From contig OZ220684.1 of assembly GCA_965116395.1 (NCBI GenBank), positions 4,774,001 to 4,838,000 of the forward strand: a stretch of DNA of 64,000 bases, read 5' to 3'. Every line of letters begins with the position of its first letter. The stretch's first letter is position 1. A program made the translations under genes and the position numbers. Under the pieces are notes generated by a model. It was not told the DNA's origin, searched no databases, and was given only the letters and a program-made list of their open reading frames with translations. Source of the DNA: Bin5 sp965116395. Its GTDB lineage: Bacteria > Chloroflexota > Anaerolineae > Caldilineales > Caldilineaceae. Positions 8,872 to 17,879 of the stretch are shown here, piece by piece.

Positions 8872-9665
8872 CAACTGAGGTTTCCCAAGCCCGGCATGTT
8901 GCATTCCACCAGATCCCCGGGCTCCAGTGCAAGAGGCTCCGTCAACGAACCGGTCAGAAAGACGTCGCCGGCGTTAATAACGAATCCGCGTTCGTAGACA
9001 TGATTTACCGTCCACGCCAGCGCCGCCAGCGGATCGCCACGCGAGTCGTCCCACAGGTTGGGGGCCGGCTCGCCGTCATTGACCCGCAGCTCTACCGCCA
9101 ACTGCATCAGATCAATACCTCTCGCAAACGTAGCTTCCGCGCCCAGCACGATTACACCGCCGTTCCCATTGTCGGCGATGCCCGCCAGCATATTCTGCCT
9201 GCTGTCCCAGCCGGCCCGGCAAGATGGCGCGTAGCGTGTGCCGGTGATATCGAAAGCAGGTAGCACATTGACAATTTCGGCCAGGCGCTCCTGGCTAAAC
9301 GGATAGTCTTGCTGAAACGGGGCGGAAACAAACCTGAATGCGATCTCCGCTTCAGCCTTGGCTTGAAGGCATCGAGTATGCGATACAGTTGCACCGTTCC
9401 CATAGACCGACGAGGCGAATATGCGGCCTGGAATCGGGCCGTCATAACCTTCTGCCTTTTGAACGCCCAGGCTGGTCGCGCCAACTTTCCAGCCGATTGC
9501 CGTATTCGCAGGTTCAATCGCCAACTGTTGGGCCATTTCATCCTGCGTGGCATAGGCCTCCTCCCGGTCCTCCGGCAGCAAATCAGCGGGCATGTCGATC
9601 GTCGTCGCTTCCAACCAGGCCTTCGCTAGCAGACGGCCAGCCTGTCGATAAGGCACTTCTTCCAT
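8853..9665 (-). CDS. 2-keto-4-pentenoate hydratase / fumarylacetoacetate-hydrolase family protein
   Basis: 270-residue MhpD/FAH-fold enzyme: AIGWKVGATSLGVQKAEG and PIPGRIFASSV near the substrate loop, KAEAEIAFRF (acidic metal ligands), LPAFDITGTRY, and the C-terminal GDVFLTGSLTEPLALEPGD. The family hydrates 2-hydroxypenta-2,4-dienoates in meta-cleavage pathways or decarboxylates oxalocrotonate. No partner dioxygenase or aldolase of that pathway lies nearby, although a crotonase is 100 bp upstream on the same strand, so the two may act on the same acyl intermediate. ATG start with AGGAAG upstream. Confidence 0.85.
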   Translation of the reverse strand: MEEVPYRQAGRLLAKAWLEATTIDMPADLLPEDREEAYATQDEMAQQLAIEPANTAIGWKVGATSLGVQKAEGYDGPIPGRIFASSVYGNGATVSHTRCLQAKAEAEIAFRFVSAPFQQDYPFSQERLAEIVNVLPAFDITGTRYAPSCRAGWDSRQNMLAGIADNGNGGVIVLGAEATFARGIDLMQLAVELRVNDGEPAPNLWDDSRGDPLAALAWTVNHVYERGFVINAGDVFLTGSLTEPLALEPGDLVECNMPGLGNLSCQVSRA

Positions 9666-9768
9666 GTCATCTTCCTGAGGAACTCTGTCTTACAACGCCG
9701 GTCCCACGGGCGTGACAATTCACGACCCGTTCCAATCAAAAAATAGACATCCTTTCTGCGTTCCCACT

Positions 9769-10572
9769 TCAACTGCCCCGCCACTGCGGAGCCCTCTTCT
9801 CAGCGAAAGCGCGCGGCCCCTCCGCAGCATCATCACTTTCCAGCATTGCCGCGGCCGCCGGATAGTTGCCCCGCAAGGCCTCCGCCAAAGTCGGAAAGTC
9901 AAGATTTCGACGTGCTACCTGCTTCGACGCCCGCAGTGCCAGCGGCGCACACGCCAGCATATCCTCCACCCAGGCCCGAACCGCACAATCAAGCTTCCCC
10001 GCAGGCACTACCTCATTGACCAGCCCATAGGTCAGTGCCTCCCGTGCGCTGAACTGCCGGCCAGTGAGCAGCAGACCCATGGCAATCTTGTCCGGCAACT
10101 GCCGCACCAGGCGGTGAATCCCGCCGCCCATCGCAGCCAGCCCAACCCTCGGTTCAGGAAAGCCAAACCGCGCCTGCTCGACCGCGATGATCAAGTCGCA
10201 AGCCAAAGCAATCTCCAGACCGCCTCCCAGTGCCAGTCCATTGACCGCGGCAACAACCGGTTTGTCCAGGTCGAAGCGCCGCGTCAGCCCTGCAAAACCG
10301 CTTTCCGGATATTCGTCCCGCCCCTGTTCAGCGCGTACCTTAAGGTCCGTCCCCGTACAGAAACTGCGCTCCCCCGCCCCGCTTACCACCGCGATCCACA
10401 ATTCAGCATCGACCGCGAACGTGTCAAACACCTGTGCCAGCTCAAAGTGGGCCGGCGGATGCAGTGCGTTGAGCACCTGGGGCCGGTTGAGCGTAACATG
10501 CAGCACCCTACCCTCGACCCGCAGCACCGTATAACGCACCCGCCCCGCCAACTCCCCAATTGCCGATTGCAA
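9769..10572 (-). CDS. Enoyl-CoA hydratase/isomerase (crotonase) family protein
   Basis: 267-residue crotonase. The oxyanion-hole segments FCTGTDLK and NGLALGGGLEIALACD are present, and both general acid/base glutamates of true hydratases are in place (in GGGLEIA and in FGFPEPRVGL). It is therefore likely a genuine 2-enoyl-CoA hydratase or carnitinyl-CoA-dehydratase-like enzyme rather than an isomerase lacking one Glu. The start is a TTG at 10572 with AGGA about eight bases upstream; a GTG slightly downstream is an alternative. The gene is followed by the FAH-type hydratase and preceded by a repeat array. Confidence 0.88.
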   Translation of the reverse strand: MQSAIGELAGRVRYTVLRVEGRVLHVTLNRPQVLNALHPPAHFELAQVFDTFAVDAELWIAVVSGAGERSFCTGTDLKVRAEQGRDEYPESGFAGLTRRFDLDKPVVAAVNGLALGGGLEIALACDLIIAVEQARFGFPEPRVGLAAMGGGIHRLVRQLPDKIAMGLLLTGRQFSAREALTYGLVNEVVPAGKLDCAVRAWVEDMLACAPLALRASKQVARRNLDFPTLAEALRGNYPAAAAMLESDDAAEGPRAFAEKRAPQWRGS

Positions 10573-10620
10573 AACGAATCCTCAACTCCCCCTCACACCA
10601 GCATGTTCTCGTCCCGGTCC

Positions 10621-11019
10621 TTCGCAGCCCTCCGTGGACAAAGACGTTGACGTTGCAGTTCTTAGCGTCTCTTCGCGGCCCTCCGCGGATTAATGTATTG
10701 CAGTTGCAGTTCTTCGCGGCCCTTCGTGGAAAAAGACGTTGACGTTGCAGTTCTTAGCGTCTCTTCGCGGCCCTTCGCGGACAAAGGTGTTGCAGTTGCA
10801 GTTCTTCGCGGCCCTTCGTGGTCCTTCGTGGTCCTTCGTGGTCCTTCGTGGATAAAGATGTTGACGTTGCACTTCTCCGCGTGTCTCCGCGGCCCTCCGC
10901 GGATAAAAGTGTTGCAGTTGCCGTTCGCCGTGGCCCTCCGTGGACAAAAGTGTTGCAGTTGCAGTTGCAGTTTTTCGCTGCCTCCGTGGACTAAGGTGTT
11001 CTTCCTAGCCCTCAATGGA
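10621..11019. repeat. CCTTCGTGG-type dispersed repeat array, copy 2
   Basis: About 400 bp of alternating units: one type carries gacgttgacgttgcagttct and tagcgtctcttcgcgg, the other gtgttgcagttgcagttctt and cgcggcccttcgtgg. Around 10818-10850 a 10-bp unit (tccttcgtgg) is repeated perfectly four times. It separates two minus-strand genes and has the same + strand orientation as the other arrays. Confidence 0.9.
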
Positions 11020-11033
11020 CATACCAAAGACGC

Positions 11034-12107
11034 CTACCCTCCCTCCAACCCGTAAAGCTCAGCCGCCGTCTGCCCCATAATTCGGGTCCGCATGTGCTCA
11101 GGAAACTGCCGCATCGCAAAGTCCGGCGCATCACCATCCCAATGAGGAAAATCACTCGAAAACATCAGCATCTGCTCAGCCGGAAACATCTCCAGCATCG
11201 CGTGAAAGTGCTCCGCGTTCGGCGGCTCCTCCAGCGGCTGCGTTGTCAGTCTAATGTGCCTGGCCGCGACTTCACTCGGCAGTTCATTCAACCACGGAAT
11301 GGTAGAGTGCAACGCCTTCCAGTTCTTGTCCAGGCGCCACAGAATTGGCGGCAGCCACGAGATTCCCCCTTCCACCAGCACGAATTTGAGGTTTGGAAAC
11401 TTAGCGAACACGCCCTCAGCCAGCATACTCGTCACATGCGCAATATAGCTGTTCACCAAAGTCGTATGCCACTCGAAATAGCTCGTAGGATAACCCGCCG
11501 CATTCGGCGGACCCGACAGCCCCACCCCTTCCGAACCGGGATGAATCGCGATCGCCAAGCCATATTCGCTGGCCGCCTCATATATCGGATGAAAAATCCG
11601 CTGGCCCCACGGAGTCCGCCCCGCGCTCGGCAGCTGCACCTGCACAAACTGCGGGTGCCCGCCCAGCCGGTGTATTTCCGCCACCGCCATCTCCGGCAAT
11701 TGCGGATAGACCCCCAGCGAAGAACGCAGCCGCGTGCTCTGCGGAAACCACTCCTCGGCATACACATCATTGACCGCGCTGATCACCGCAGCCGCATAAT
11801 CTGGCTCCGGCGATTGCGCCGTGTGCAATACGCCGCCCGGCAGCAGCACCCCATAATCAATCCCATACCTGTCGAGAAAGTGCTCTTCCAGCAGTTTCGG
11901 ATCGCTCTGGATCGTCTGCCCATTCTCCAACCGCACGTCCGCCCTTTCCACGCCCATCGGATTCCACCAACCCAAATTTCCCGGTCCGCGGTTCCCCGAT
12001 GCATATCGCGTACGCCACGGCTCTGGCAGCCGCGCCTGCACACTCTCTGTGTTCACGACCGGATGAATATCGGTGTCAACCACCAGGTTCCCATTGTTGT
12101 TTTTCAT
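11034..12107 (-). CDS. Amidohydrolase (metal-dependent hydrolase, ACMSD-like) family protein
   Basis: About 357 residues of TIM-barrel amidohydrolase_2 type: N-terminal metal motif as VDTDIHP, a central IAIHPGSEG strand, LKFVLVEGGISWLP and the late Asp in MFSSDFPHWDG. The pattern matches decarboxylase/hydrolase members acting on aromatic or keto acids; the substrate is unknown. The ATG at 12107 is chosen because it overlaps the stop of the upstream ABC permease by four bases (ATGA), giving a four-gene operon with the sugar-type importer. That suggests it processes the imported compound. A longer in-frame reading adds an unrelated acidic tail. Confidence 0.85.
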   Translation of the reverse strand: MKNNNGNLVVDTDIHPVVNTESVQARLPEPWRTRYASGNRGPGNLGWWNPMGVERADVRLENGQTIQSDPKLLEEHFLDRYGIDYGVLLPGGVLHTAQSPEPDYAAAVISAVNDVYAEEWFPQSTRLRSSLGVYPQLPEMAVAEIHRLGGHPQFVQVQLPSAGRTPWGQRIFHPIYEAASEYGLAIAIHPGSEGVGLSGPPNAAGYPTSYFEWHTTLVNSYIAHVTSMLAEGVFAKFPNLKFVLVEGGISWLPPILWRLDKNWKALHSTIPWLNELPSEVAARHIRLTTQPLEEPPNAEHFHAMLEMFPAEQMLMFSSDFPHWDGDAPDFAMRQFPEHMRTRIMGQTAAELYGLEGG

Positions 12108-12958
12108 CTTCCCGCCAGTCCGCTCATCTGAATGCCACTGACAAAGTAGCGCTGAGCAAAGAAAAAGAGTATCAACAGCGGCAGAATCATCGCCGTCGAC
12201 GCCGCCATCATCAGGTTCCACTCGGTAGAATAGAGCCCTCGAAACCCCCGCAATCCGATCGCCATCGTCCAATTCTCAGGGCTCTGCAGATAGATCAGGG
12301 GCTCAAAGAAATCGTTCCAATTATGGATGAAGGCAAAGACCGCAATCGTCGCCAACACAGGCTTGGAAAGAGGCAGAATCACCCCCCAATAGATGCGAAG
12401 ATTGCTGGCCCCGTCGATCCGGGCCGCCTCGTCCAATTCAAGTGGTATCGTCATAAAGAACTGCCGGAACAGAAAGATGTTGAACGCGCCCCCGCCAAAC
12501 CACAGCGGCACGATCAGAGGCAAGAAAGTATCGATCCAACCCAGCGTGCGAAAGACGATGAAAGTTGGGATCAGCGTCACGATCGACGGCAGCATGATCG
12601 TGGACAACACCAGCAGAAAGAGCGTCCCGCGCAACGGAAACCGCAGACGGGCAAACGCATAGGCCGCCAGCGACGCCGTAAATAGCGTGCCCGTCGTGGC
12701 AAAGAAGACGATGCGAATCGTGTTCCAGAAATATTCGTGAAAGGCAACAGCCCTGAACGCCTCCGCGTAGTTGCTCCACACAAACGGATCCGGTATCCAT
12801 TTGGGAGGCATCAGAAAAGTCTGCCCTCCAGTCTTCAACGAGGTCGAAATCAGCCAGACCAAGGGTAGCGCCAGCGTCAAAGCGAAGAAGCACAGAACTG
12901 CGTACCAGAATCCGGCTCTCAGGATTTCTAACGTAGCTCTGCCGCTTATTGATGTCAT
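12104..12958 (-). CDS. ABC transporter permease, carbohydrate uptake type (MalG-like)
   Basis: 284-residue inner-membrane permease with six predicted helices and the EAA loop LDEAARIDGASNLRIYWGVILPLSKP, which docks to the ATPase. The N-terminal helix followed by STSLKTGGQTF and the C-terminal QRYFVSGIQMSGLAG are typical of the MalG branch of the CUT1 family. It pairs with the MalF-like permease 21 bases upstream and the lipoprotein further upstream. No ATPase gene is adjacent, as is common when CUT1 systems share one MsmX/UgpC-like ATPase. Confidence 0.92.
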   Translation of the reverse strand: MTSISGRATLEILRAGFWYAVLCFFALTLALPLVWLISTSLKTGGQTFLMPPKWIPDPFVWSNYAEAFRAVAFHEYFWNTIRIVFFATTGTLFTASLAAYAFARLRFPLRGTLFLLVLSTIMLPSIVTLIPTFIVFRTLGWIDTFLPLIVPLWFGGGAFNIFLFRQFFMTIPLELDEAARIDGASNLRIYWGVILPLSKPVLATIAVFAFIHNWNDFFEPLIYLQSPENWTMAIGLRGFRGLYSTEWNLMMAASTAMILPLLILFFFAQRYFVSGIQMSGLAGR

Positions 12959-12979
12959 CCGAATATAGTCTTTTCAGTT

Positions 12980-13909
12980 CTAGCGGCGCAGATCGCCTTC
13001 GTAGAAGACCCACCGGTCCGACAGCATAAACTGGATGATGGTGAATAACAGAACGATTATAAACAGAACCCAGGCCATCGCCGACGCGTACCCCATACGG
13101 AAATTCTCGAAGGCGGCGCGGAATAAATAGAGTAGGTAAAAGAGAGTCGAGTAGTTCGGACCGCCCTCGGTCATGATGTACGCCTGCGTAAATATCTGAA
13201 ACGCGCCGATGATGGCAATGATCAGGTTGAAGAACAGCGCCGGTGTCAACAGCGGCAGCGTGATGCGCCAAAAGCGGTCCCACCAGTTGGCCCCGTCGAT
13301 CGCCGCCGCCTCGTAGAGCGGAATCGGGATGCCCTTTAGCCCCGCCAGCAGAATCACCATTTGGCCCCCAATCGACCAGAAGCTCATAATGATCAACGCC
13401 GGCTTAGCCAGCCGCGGATCCTGCAGCCAGTACAGCCCCTCCAGACCGATCCACTCCAGAAAAGCGTTGGCCAGCCCCCACGATGGGTGGAATATCCACA
13501 CCCACAAGATCGAATTAGCCACAACCGGCGTCAACGAAGGCACATAGTAAGCCGTGCGGAAGTAGTGAATGCCCCGCAAGTTCATGTTCACCGCCAGTGC
13601 CGCCAGCAGCGCCATGAACAAATGCAGCGGCACCCCGATAAACACGTAGTAACTTGTGTTGTATAGACTTAGCCAGAAACGGTCGTCATTGAACAACTTC
13701 ACATACTGCGCCCCGCCCACCCAAACCGAAGGCGTCACGATCTCCCAGCGCGTCAAGGAGATATAAAGCGACGCCAGCATCGGCCCGGCCGTAAATATGA
13801 GGAAACCAAATATCCACGGCAGGATGAACAAGTAGCCGTCCCTGGTCTCAGACCAGAGCAGGCCCCGTCCCTTCTTCTCTTTGACTGGGTTGATTCCAGG
13901 GCTGTCCAT
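12980..13909 (-). CDS. ABC transporter permease, carbohydrate uptake type (MalF/UgpA-like)
   Basis: About 309-residue CUT1 permease: first helix FILPWIFGFLIFTAGPML, a periplasmic domain after LTRWEIV, and the EAA loop LYEAAAIDGANWWDRFWR with ITLPLLTP following. Start taken at ATG 13909, one codon after an in-frame TTG. It forms the transmembrane pore with the MalG-like subunit downstream. The binding-protein gene ends 67 bp upstream of it. Confidence 0.92.
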   Translation of the reverse strand: MDSPGINPVKEKKGRGLLWSETRDGYLFILPWIFGFLIFTAGPMLASLYISLTRWEIVTPSVWVGGAQYVKLFNDDRFWLSLYNTSYYVFIGVPLHLFMALLAALAVNMNLRGIHYFRTAYYVPSLTPVVANSILWVWIFHPSWGLANAFLEWIGLEGLYWLQDPRLAKPALIIMSFWSIGGQMVILLAGLKGIPIPLYEAAAIDGANWWDRFWRITLPLLTPALFFNLIIAIIGAFQIFTQAYIMTEGGPNYSTLFYLLYLFRAAFENFRMGYASAMAWVLFIIVLLFTIIQFMLSDRWVFYEGDLRR

Positions 13910-13976
13910 CAAATCGATGAGTGATCAAGGGTGCTGGCAGCCCTCGGACAGCTGCCAGCACCATGCTTAGCTAACC

Positions 13977-15323
13977 CTAAACACCCGGCACGTATACCGC
14001 CAGCTCCTCCACCCGGCCGGCAATAGCATCAAGCGTACCCTGTGCATCCGCCTTCTCGATACCGTTGATCGAGTTCAATGCCGGCTGCACTTCGCGATGC
14101 ACGCCGATCCAGTCGCCCGCGACCGGCTCCGGCCTGCCGTACTCGAACGCGTCCAACATGATCTGCGCACTCGCCGGCAGTACGTCTGCCATCGTCTCCA
14201 GCAGGCTCTCGGCCACGACCTTCAGCGACGGTACGTTCAACCCTGTAGCCTCCACCCAGTGGCGGAAGGCATTCTCGCCGCCGAGGAACTTCATCCACTG
14301 CCACGCCTCGTCCGGATTTTCGGTGCCGCTGTACAGACTGTGCCCCGCTGAAGCGACGCGCGTGGTTTGCGTATCACCCTCATCAACAGGGAAGTGCGCA
14401 ATATCCCACTCGAACTCCGAACTCATCACATTCGAGAATACTGAGAACTGCGGGAACATGCCGATGCGCCCCGTCGTGAACAGGTCACCCGTGCTGAATC
14501 CGCCCGCCTCCGTAACCGTGGCCGGCACATGAATGCCCCCGTCCTGGTGCCAGTCCTGGATCTCGACGACCTGCGACAGACCCGGCTCCTGGTTCATCGT
14601 GAACTTCGTGCGGTCCTCGCTAAGCACGTCGCCGCCCTTCTGCCACATCTTTATCCACGTATTGCGATTCCGGTGCCAGTCCGCCGTTCCGAAGACACGG
14701 TCAGTGCCTTCACCCTGAGTCATCGCCGCCGCGGCCTCTTCAAAGTCGCCCCACGTCCAGCCGTCCGCCGGACGCGCCGCGCCAGCTGAGTCGAAAAGCT
14801 CAGCGTTGTAGATGATCACCGTACTGGTCGTCTCGCGCGGGAATCCAATCTGCCTGCCCTCATACTGGAAATCCTTCAACGCGGCAAGCAGGAAGTCATC
14901 CCCACTGATGTCGTCGTCGGCATCGAGGAAAGGATTGACATCCAGCTGGATATCCCGTACTGCCTGCCCCGAGTTCGTGTAACTGTGCGCCCAGTACGAA
15001 TCTGGCGCGTCGCCCGCCGCAATCAGAGTCAGCAGCTTCGTCTGAATCTCAATCGCGCCGCCCGGTTCCCAAATCGGATCAATCGTAATCCCGGTGTTAG
15101 CCGCCTGAAAATCCTCTATAAGAGGCTCATAGCGCAGAAAGGAAATCTCGCTTCCTCCCTGCGTCAGGAACGACACCGCCGTCGGCTCTGCCATTGCCCC
15201 GCCATCGCCTCCAGCAGGTGCCGCCACCGGCATACACGCCGCCAGCGCCGATGCCCCAACACCGAGGGCGGAAAGACGCAGAAATCCTCGTCGCGATACA
15301 GTGTTCGAAACTTGGTCCTTCAT
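13977..15323 (-). CDS. ABC sugar-type substrate-binding lipoprotein (Tat-exported)
   Basis: 448 residues. The N-terminus has a twin-arginine motif (SRRGFLRLSALG) and a lipobox ending at LAAC, so export by Tat and lipid anchoring are expected. The mature part is a type-I periplasmic binding protein of the extracellular family 1 kind (FLTQGGSEISFLRYEP, TLIAAGDAPDSYW, EAWQWMKFLGGENAFR). It should deliver a sugar or sugar-like ligand to the two permeases encoded downstream. ATG 15323 is preceded by AAGGAG with good spacing. First gene of a binding protein, permease, permease, amidohydrolase operon. Confidence 0.92.
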   Translation of the reverse strand: MKDQVSNTVSRRGFLRLSALGVGASALAACMPVAAPAGGDGGAMAEPTAVSFLTQGGSEISFLRYEPLIEDFQAANTGITIDPIWEPGGAIEIQTKLLTLIAAGDAPDSYWAHSYTNSGQAVRDIQLDVNPFLDADDDISGDDFLLAALKDFQYEGRQIGFPRETTSTVIIYNAELFDSAGAARPADGWTWGDFEEAAAAMTQGEGTDRVFGTADWHRNRNTWIKMWQKGGDVLSEDRTKFTMNQEPGLSQVVEIQDWHQDGGIHVPATVTEAGGFSTGDLFTTGRIGMFPQFSVFSNVMSSEFEWDIAHFPVDEGDTQTTRVASAGHSLYSGTENPDEAWQWMKFLGGENAFRHWVEATGLNVPSLKVVAESLLETMADVLPASAQIMLDAFEYGRPEPVAGDWIGVHREVQPALNSINGIEKADAQGTLDAIAGRVEELAVYVPGV

Positions 15324-15497
15324 CTTGCATTCTCCTTTTCTTCAGTTCAATTCAACCTGGAAGTGGGGTTTGATAACCGAGGGTCCACAAGCAAAATATT
15401 AGCACAATGGCCACCAATTCGCTAAACGGATCAAATTACAGCCAACTTGCCCGGTCACCGGCCCCCCTCTCTTTCCCCACCCCTCTCCACTCTTTAC

Positions 15498-15560
15498 TCG
15501 CTTTTTGGGCGGTCGGGCCTTCGGCCCTCCCTTGTGCAGGGGCTGCGCCCCCGCAACGCC
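15498..15560. repeat. Dispersed double-hairpin element, copy A
   Basis: ctcgctttttgggcggtcgg followed by two GC hairpins: GGGCC-ttc-GGCCC (15515-15527) and GGGGC-tgc-GCCCC (15539-15551), then cgcaacgcc. A second copy with the same framework lies at 46361-46428, 31 kb away. Confidence 0.75.
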
Positions 15561-15709
15561 CCGCCCTGGCTAGCCACCGTGCTCATTCTTCCCCAGCAAA
15601 ATGTCTAGCCAGCAGCATCCCCCCCAACCGTTCCAGTAAGGCCAGGCCTTGTACCTGCCCCCGCCCCGACACACATCAGGGACTGCACACCCCACCATCC
15701 TTCAGTTTC

Positions 15710-16045
15710 CCTCCGTGGTCAAAAAGCGTTGAAGTTGCCGTTGCCGTTCTCCGTGGCCCTCCGTGGATAAAGGTGTTGCTGTTGCAGTTCTTCGCGGCCC
15801 TTCGTGGCCCTTCGTGGATAAAGATGTTGACGTTGCAGTTCTGAGCGTGTCTTCGCGGCCCTTCGCGGATAAAGGTGTTGCAGTTGCAGTTCTTCGCGGC
15901 CCTTCGTGGCCCTTCGTGGCCCTTCGCGTCCCTTCGTGGATAACGACGTTGCAGTTGCAGTTCTTCGCGGCCCTTCGTGGCCCTTCGCGGCCCTTAGTGG
16001 ATAAAGGTGTTGCAGTTGCACTTCTCAGCCTGTCTCCGCGGCCCC
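15710..16045. repeat. CCTTCGTGG-type dispersed repeat array, copy 3
   Basis: About 335 bp of the same alternating units as copies 1 and 2, with runs of cccttcgtgg repeated three to four times around 15898-15940 and 15968-16000. Same orientation. It separates the importer operon from the zinc-motif gene at 16216. Confidence 0.9.
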
Positions 16046-16098
16046 AACAGTCCAAAACCAAAATCCAAAAAAATTGCCCAAGAAACACCCAATTTCCG

Positions 16099-16107
16099 TG
16101 TTATAAT
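16099..16107 (+). promoter_or_regulatory. Extended -10 promoter element
   Basis: TG-T-TATAAT is a perfect extended -10 hexamer about 110 bp upstream of the gene at 16216; no convincing -35 is present, as expected for extended -10 promoters. Confidence 0.4.
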
Positions 16108-16215
16108 ACCTAGTCAGCACCGGTGTTCTGTCCCAGCGCCGATCACATATCCACCACCATCGCCGGCCCCCAGGCCGCACGACCAGAACAACCCGCATTT
16201 GAGGTGCCATAAACA

Positions 16216-17193
16216 ATGTCCAAAACCCCATGCAAAGGAATCAAGAAAGACGGCAGCCCCTGCCAGGGAAACGGCCTCGACCAATTCGAAGGCTACTGCA
16301 TAGCTCACGGCCCCGCCGACAAAGTCCGCCAGTGGCGCTCCCGCGGCGGCACCAATTCCGCCACCGCCGCAAGAATCGACAAACGCATACCCGAACGCCT
16401 CAAAGACATGAACGTTGCGCTTGAGGACGGCATGAATCAGCTGCTGGACGGAACCCTCAGTCCCGCCGCCTACAACGCCATGTGCCGCGGCGTTAAAGTG
16501 CGGCTCGACATCTACCGCCTCGCCGACGAAGAAATGGAGCACATCCGCGCCGAAGAGGTCGACACCGCCGCCGCCGAAATCGCCGGCGCGCACGGCAACC
16601 CTGAAATCCTCCACGCCGCCGATGCCATCGAATCCCAGCAGAACCAGTACCGCATCCAATCACTCGTTGAACAGGACCTCGTTGTTTGTGAACAGAAGGA
16701 AAACAAATACCAATCTGCTGAATACGCTCTTACCGACAAGGGTAGGAGGGCCTTCGGCTACCGCTTCTGCGCCACGTGGACGCAGGAGAATTTCGACGAA
16801 GTGAGGAATGACTTCAAAAACTATGCATATGAAGAGAGCGAATTGGACGACGTACGCGAAGATCTAGAATATGACCGTACAGCCATGGATGCCGCCCTCG
16901 CAGACCTCACAAGCAACCGCGACCCCGAACCGCCGCGCGACCCATTGACCGGCCAGCGTCTGATAATTCCACCGTCTGGCGTCCGAACCGGCCTGCCGGA
17001 TTCCTACCGGCCCGGAGTCGAACTCTCCACCGAAACGCTGCAGGACTTTGTCCGCCAGGTAAACGAGATGATTACCATTGTTGAAGAATTGATAAGCGAC
17101 CCCAATTACGAAGGGAAACGACAGCTGTTTCTTGCCGGCTTGGATCCTGAAACGCCAATACCAGTATTTGCTACATCGAAACAGCCCAGCTAG
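16216..17193 (+). CDS. Hypothetical protein with N-terminal Cys/His zinc-like motif
   Basis: 325 residues, recognised only in part. The N-terminus CKGIKKDGSPCQGNG continues to YCIAHG, giving a C-x9-C-x11-C-x2-H pattern like the small CxxC/H motif of proteins often found in phages and integrated elements. A following segment (residues ~40-105) is helical and resembles the terminase-small-subunit-like or HTH-like tails of those proteins (RGGTNSATAARIDKRIP). The middle section AEYALTDKGRRAFGYRF could be a winged-helix end. The rest is acidic and unassigned. It is bracketed by repeat arrays and has its own extended -10 promoter, so a mobile origin is possible. Confidence 0.7.
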   Translation: MSKTPCKGIKKDGSPCQGNGLDQFEGYCIAHGPADKVRQWRSRGGTNSATAARIDKRIPERLKDMNVALEDGMNQLLDGTLSPAAYNAMCRGVKVRLDIYRLADEEMEHIRAEEVDTAAAEIAGAHGNPEILHAADAIESQQNQYRIQSLVEQDLVVCEQKENKYQSAEYALTDKGRRAFGYRFCATWTQENFDEVRNDFKNYAYEESELDDVREDLEYDRTAMDAALADLTSNRDPEPPRDPLTGQRLIIPPSGVRTGLPDSYRPGVELSTETLQDFVRQVNEMITIVEELISDPNYEGKRQLFLAGLDPETPIPVFATSKQPS

Positions 17194-17410
17194 CTGAGCA
17201 AGATTGAAGTCAAATATAGAATATTAATGCTGCTGGAGCACCCAACAGTTGTATCCCCTTACCCATCAGTCGCCAGCCCACCCGCCGCGGGCCGACGCGC
17301 CGCCCTTCACATACCCTTCACGACTCATTGTGCACCTTCTAGCCCTACGAGAACTTCCCAATTCAAGCTACGAGCGCCTAAGTCAGTCCAGCCCCTTCAA
17401 TTTCATCGTG

Positions 17411-17470
17411 ATCTCTCGTGCATCTCTCGCAATCTCTCGTACAACGCTCGCAATCTCTCGCATACTCTCG
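17411..17470. repeat. Six-copy ~10-bp tandem repeat (atctctcgNN)
   Basis: Consecutive decamers from 17411: atctctcgtg, catctctcgc, aatctctcgt, acaacgctcg, caatctctcg, catactctcg. Related ctctca/cactcg words continue at 17570-17615, including the dyad GATCAC-tc-GTGATC (17578-17591). The rest of the 686-bp gap (17194-17879) shows no convincing gene. Confidence 0.6.
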
Positions 17471-17660
17471 TACCACCCTCAAACCAGCGCCTTTGCGCCA
17501 GCGCCGCCCTTCCCATCCCCAGAATCCCCAAGTGTCCAGCAGATCACGTTTGGAACAGCACGCTTGATTCTCTCATCGATCACTCGTGATCACTTGTACA
17601 TCTCTCATGTAATACACAAGTCAACATTCACTCCCCTATGTCTACCTGCACTTTCCAAAG

Positions 17661-17745
17661 TCCTCCGCGGTCAGACAGAGGTATTCTTCGTGGCCCTCCA
17701 TGTCCCTTCGTGGACTAAAGAGGTGTTTCCCCCACCTCCGCGGCT
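17661..17745. repeat. CCTTCGTGG-type repeat, short fragment (copy 4)
   Basis: tcctccgcgg, cttcgtggccctccatgtcc and cttcgtggactaaagaggtg are decayed units of the larger arrays, in the same orientation, upstream of the dehydrogenase at 17880. Confidence 0.7.
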
Positions 17746-17879
17746 CACCCACCCGCAACTACATGCCAACCTGATCCTGTGGTAAGATGCCACCGCGTCC
17801 ACTACTCCCCCATATGTCACGGTACCCATCACACAGCCATCGACTGATTCAGTCCAACATTGCCAACTAGGGGTGTCCC

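Noticed and set aside
15498..15560. Ordinary rho-independent terminator of the importer operon
   Set aside because: It lies upstream, not downstream, of the minus-strand operon, and a matching copy occurs at 46.4 kb, so it is better treated as a dispersed element.
17249..17785. 178-aa coding region in the 17.2-17.9 kb gap
   Set aside because: Its sequence mirrors the tandem decamers and repeat fragment, lacks a ribosome site and has no recognisable domain.
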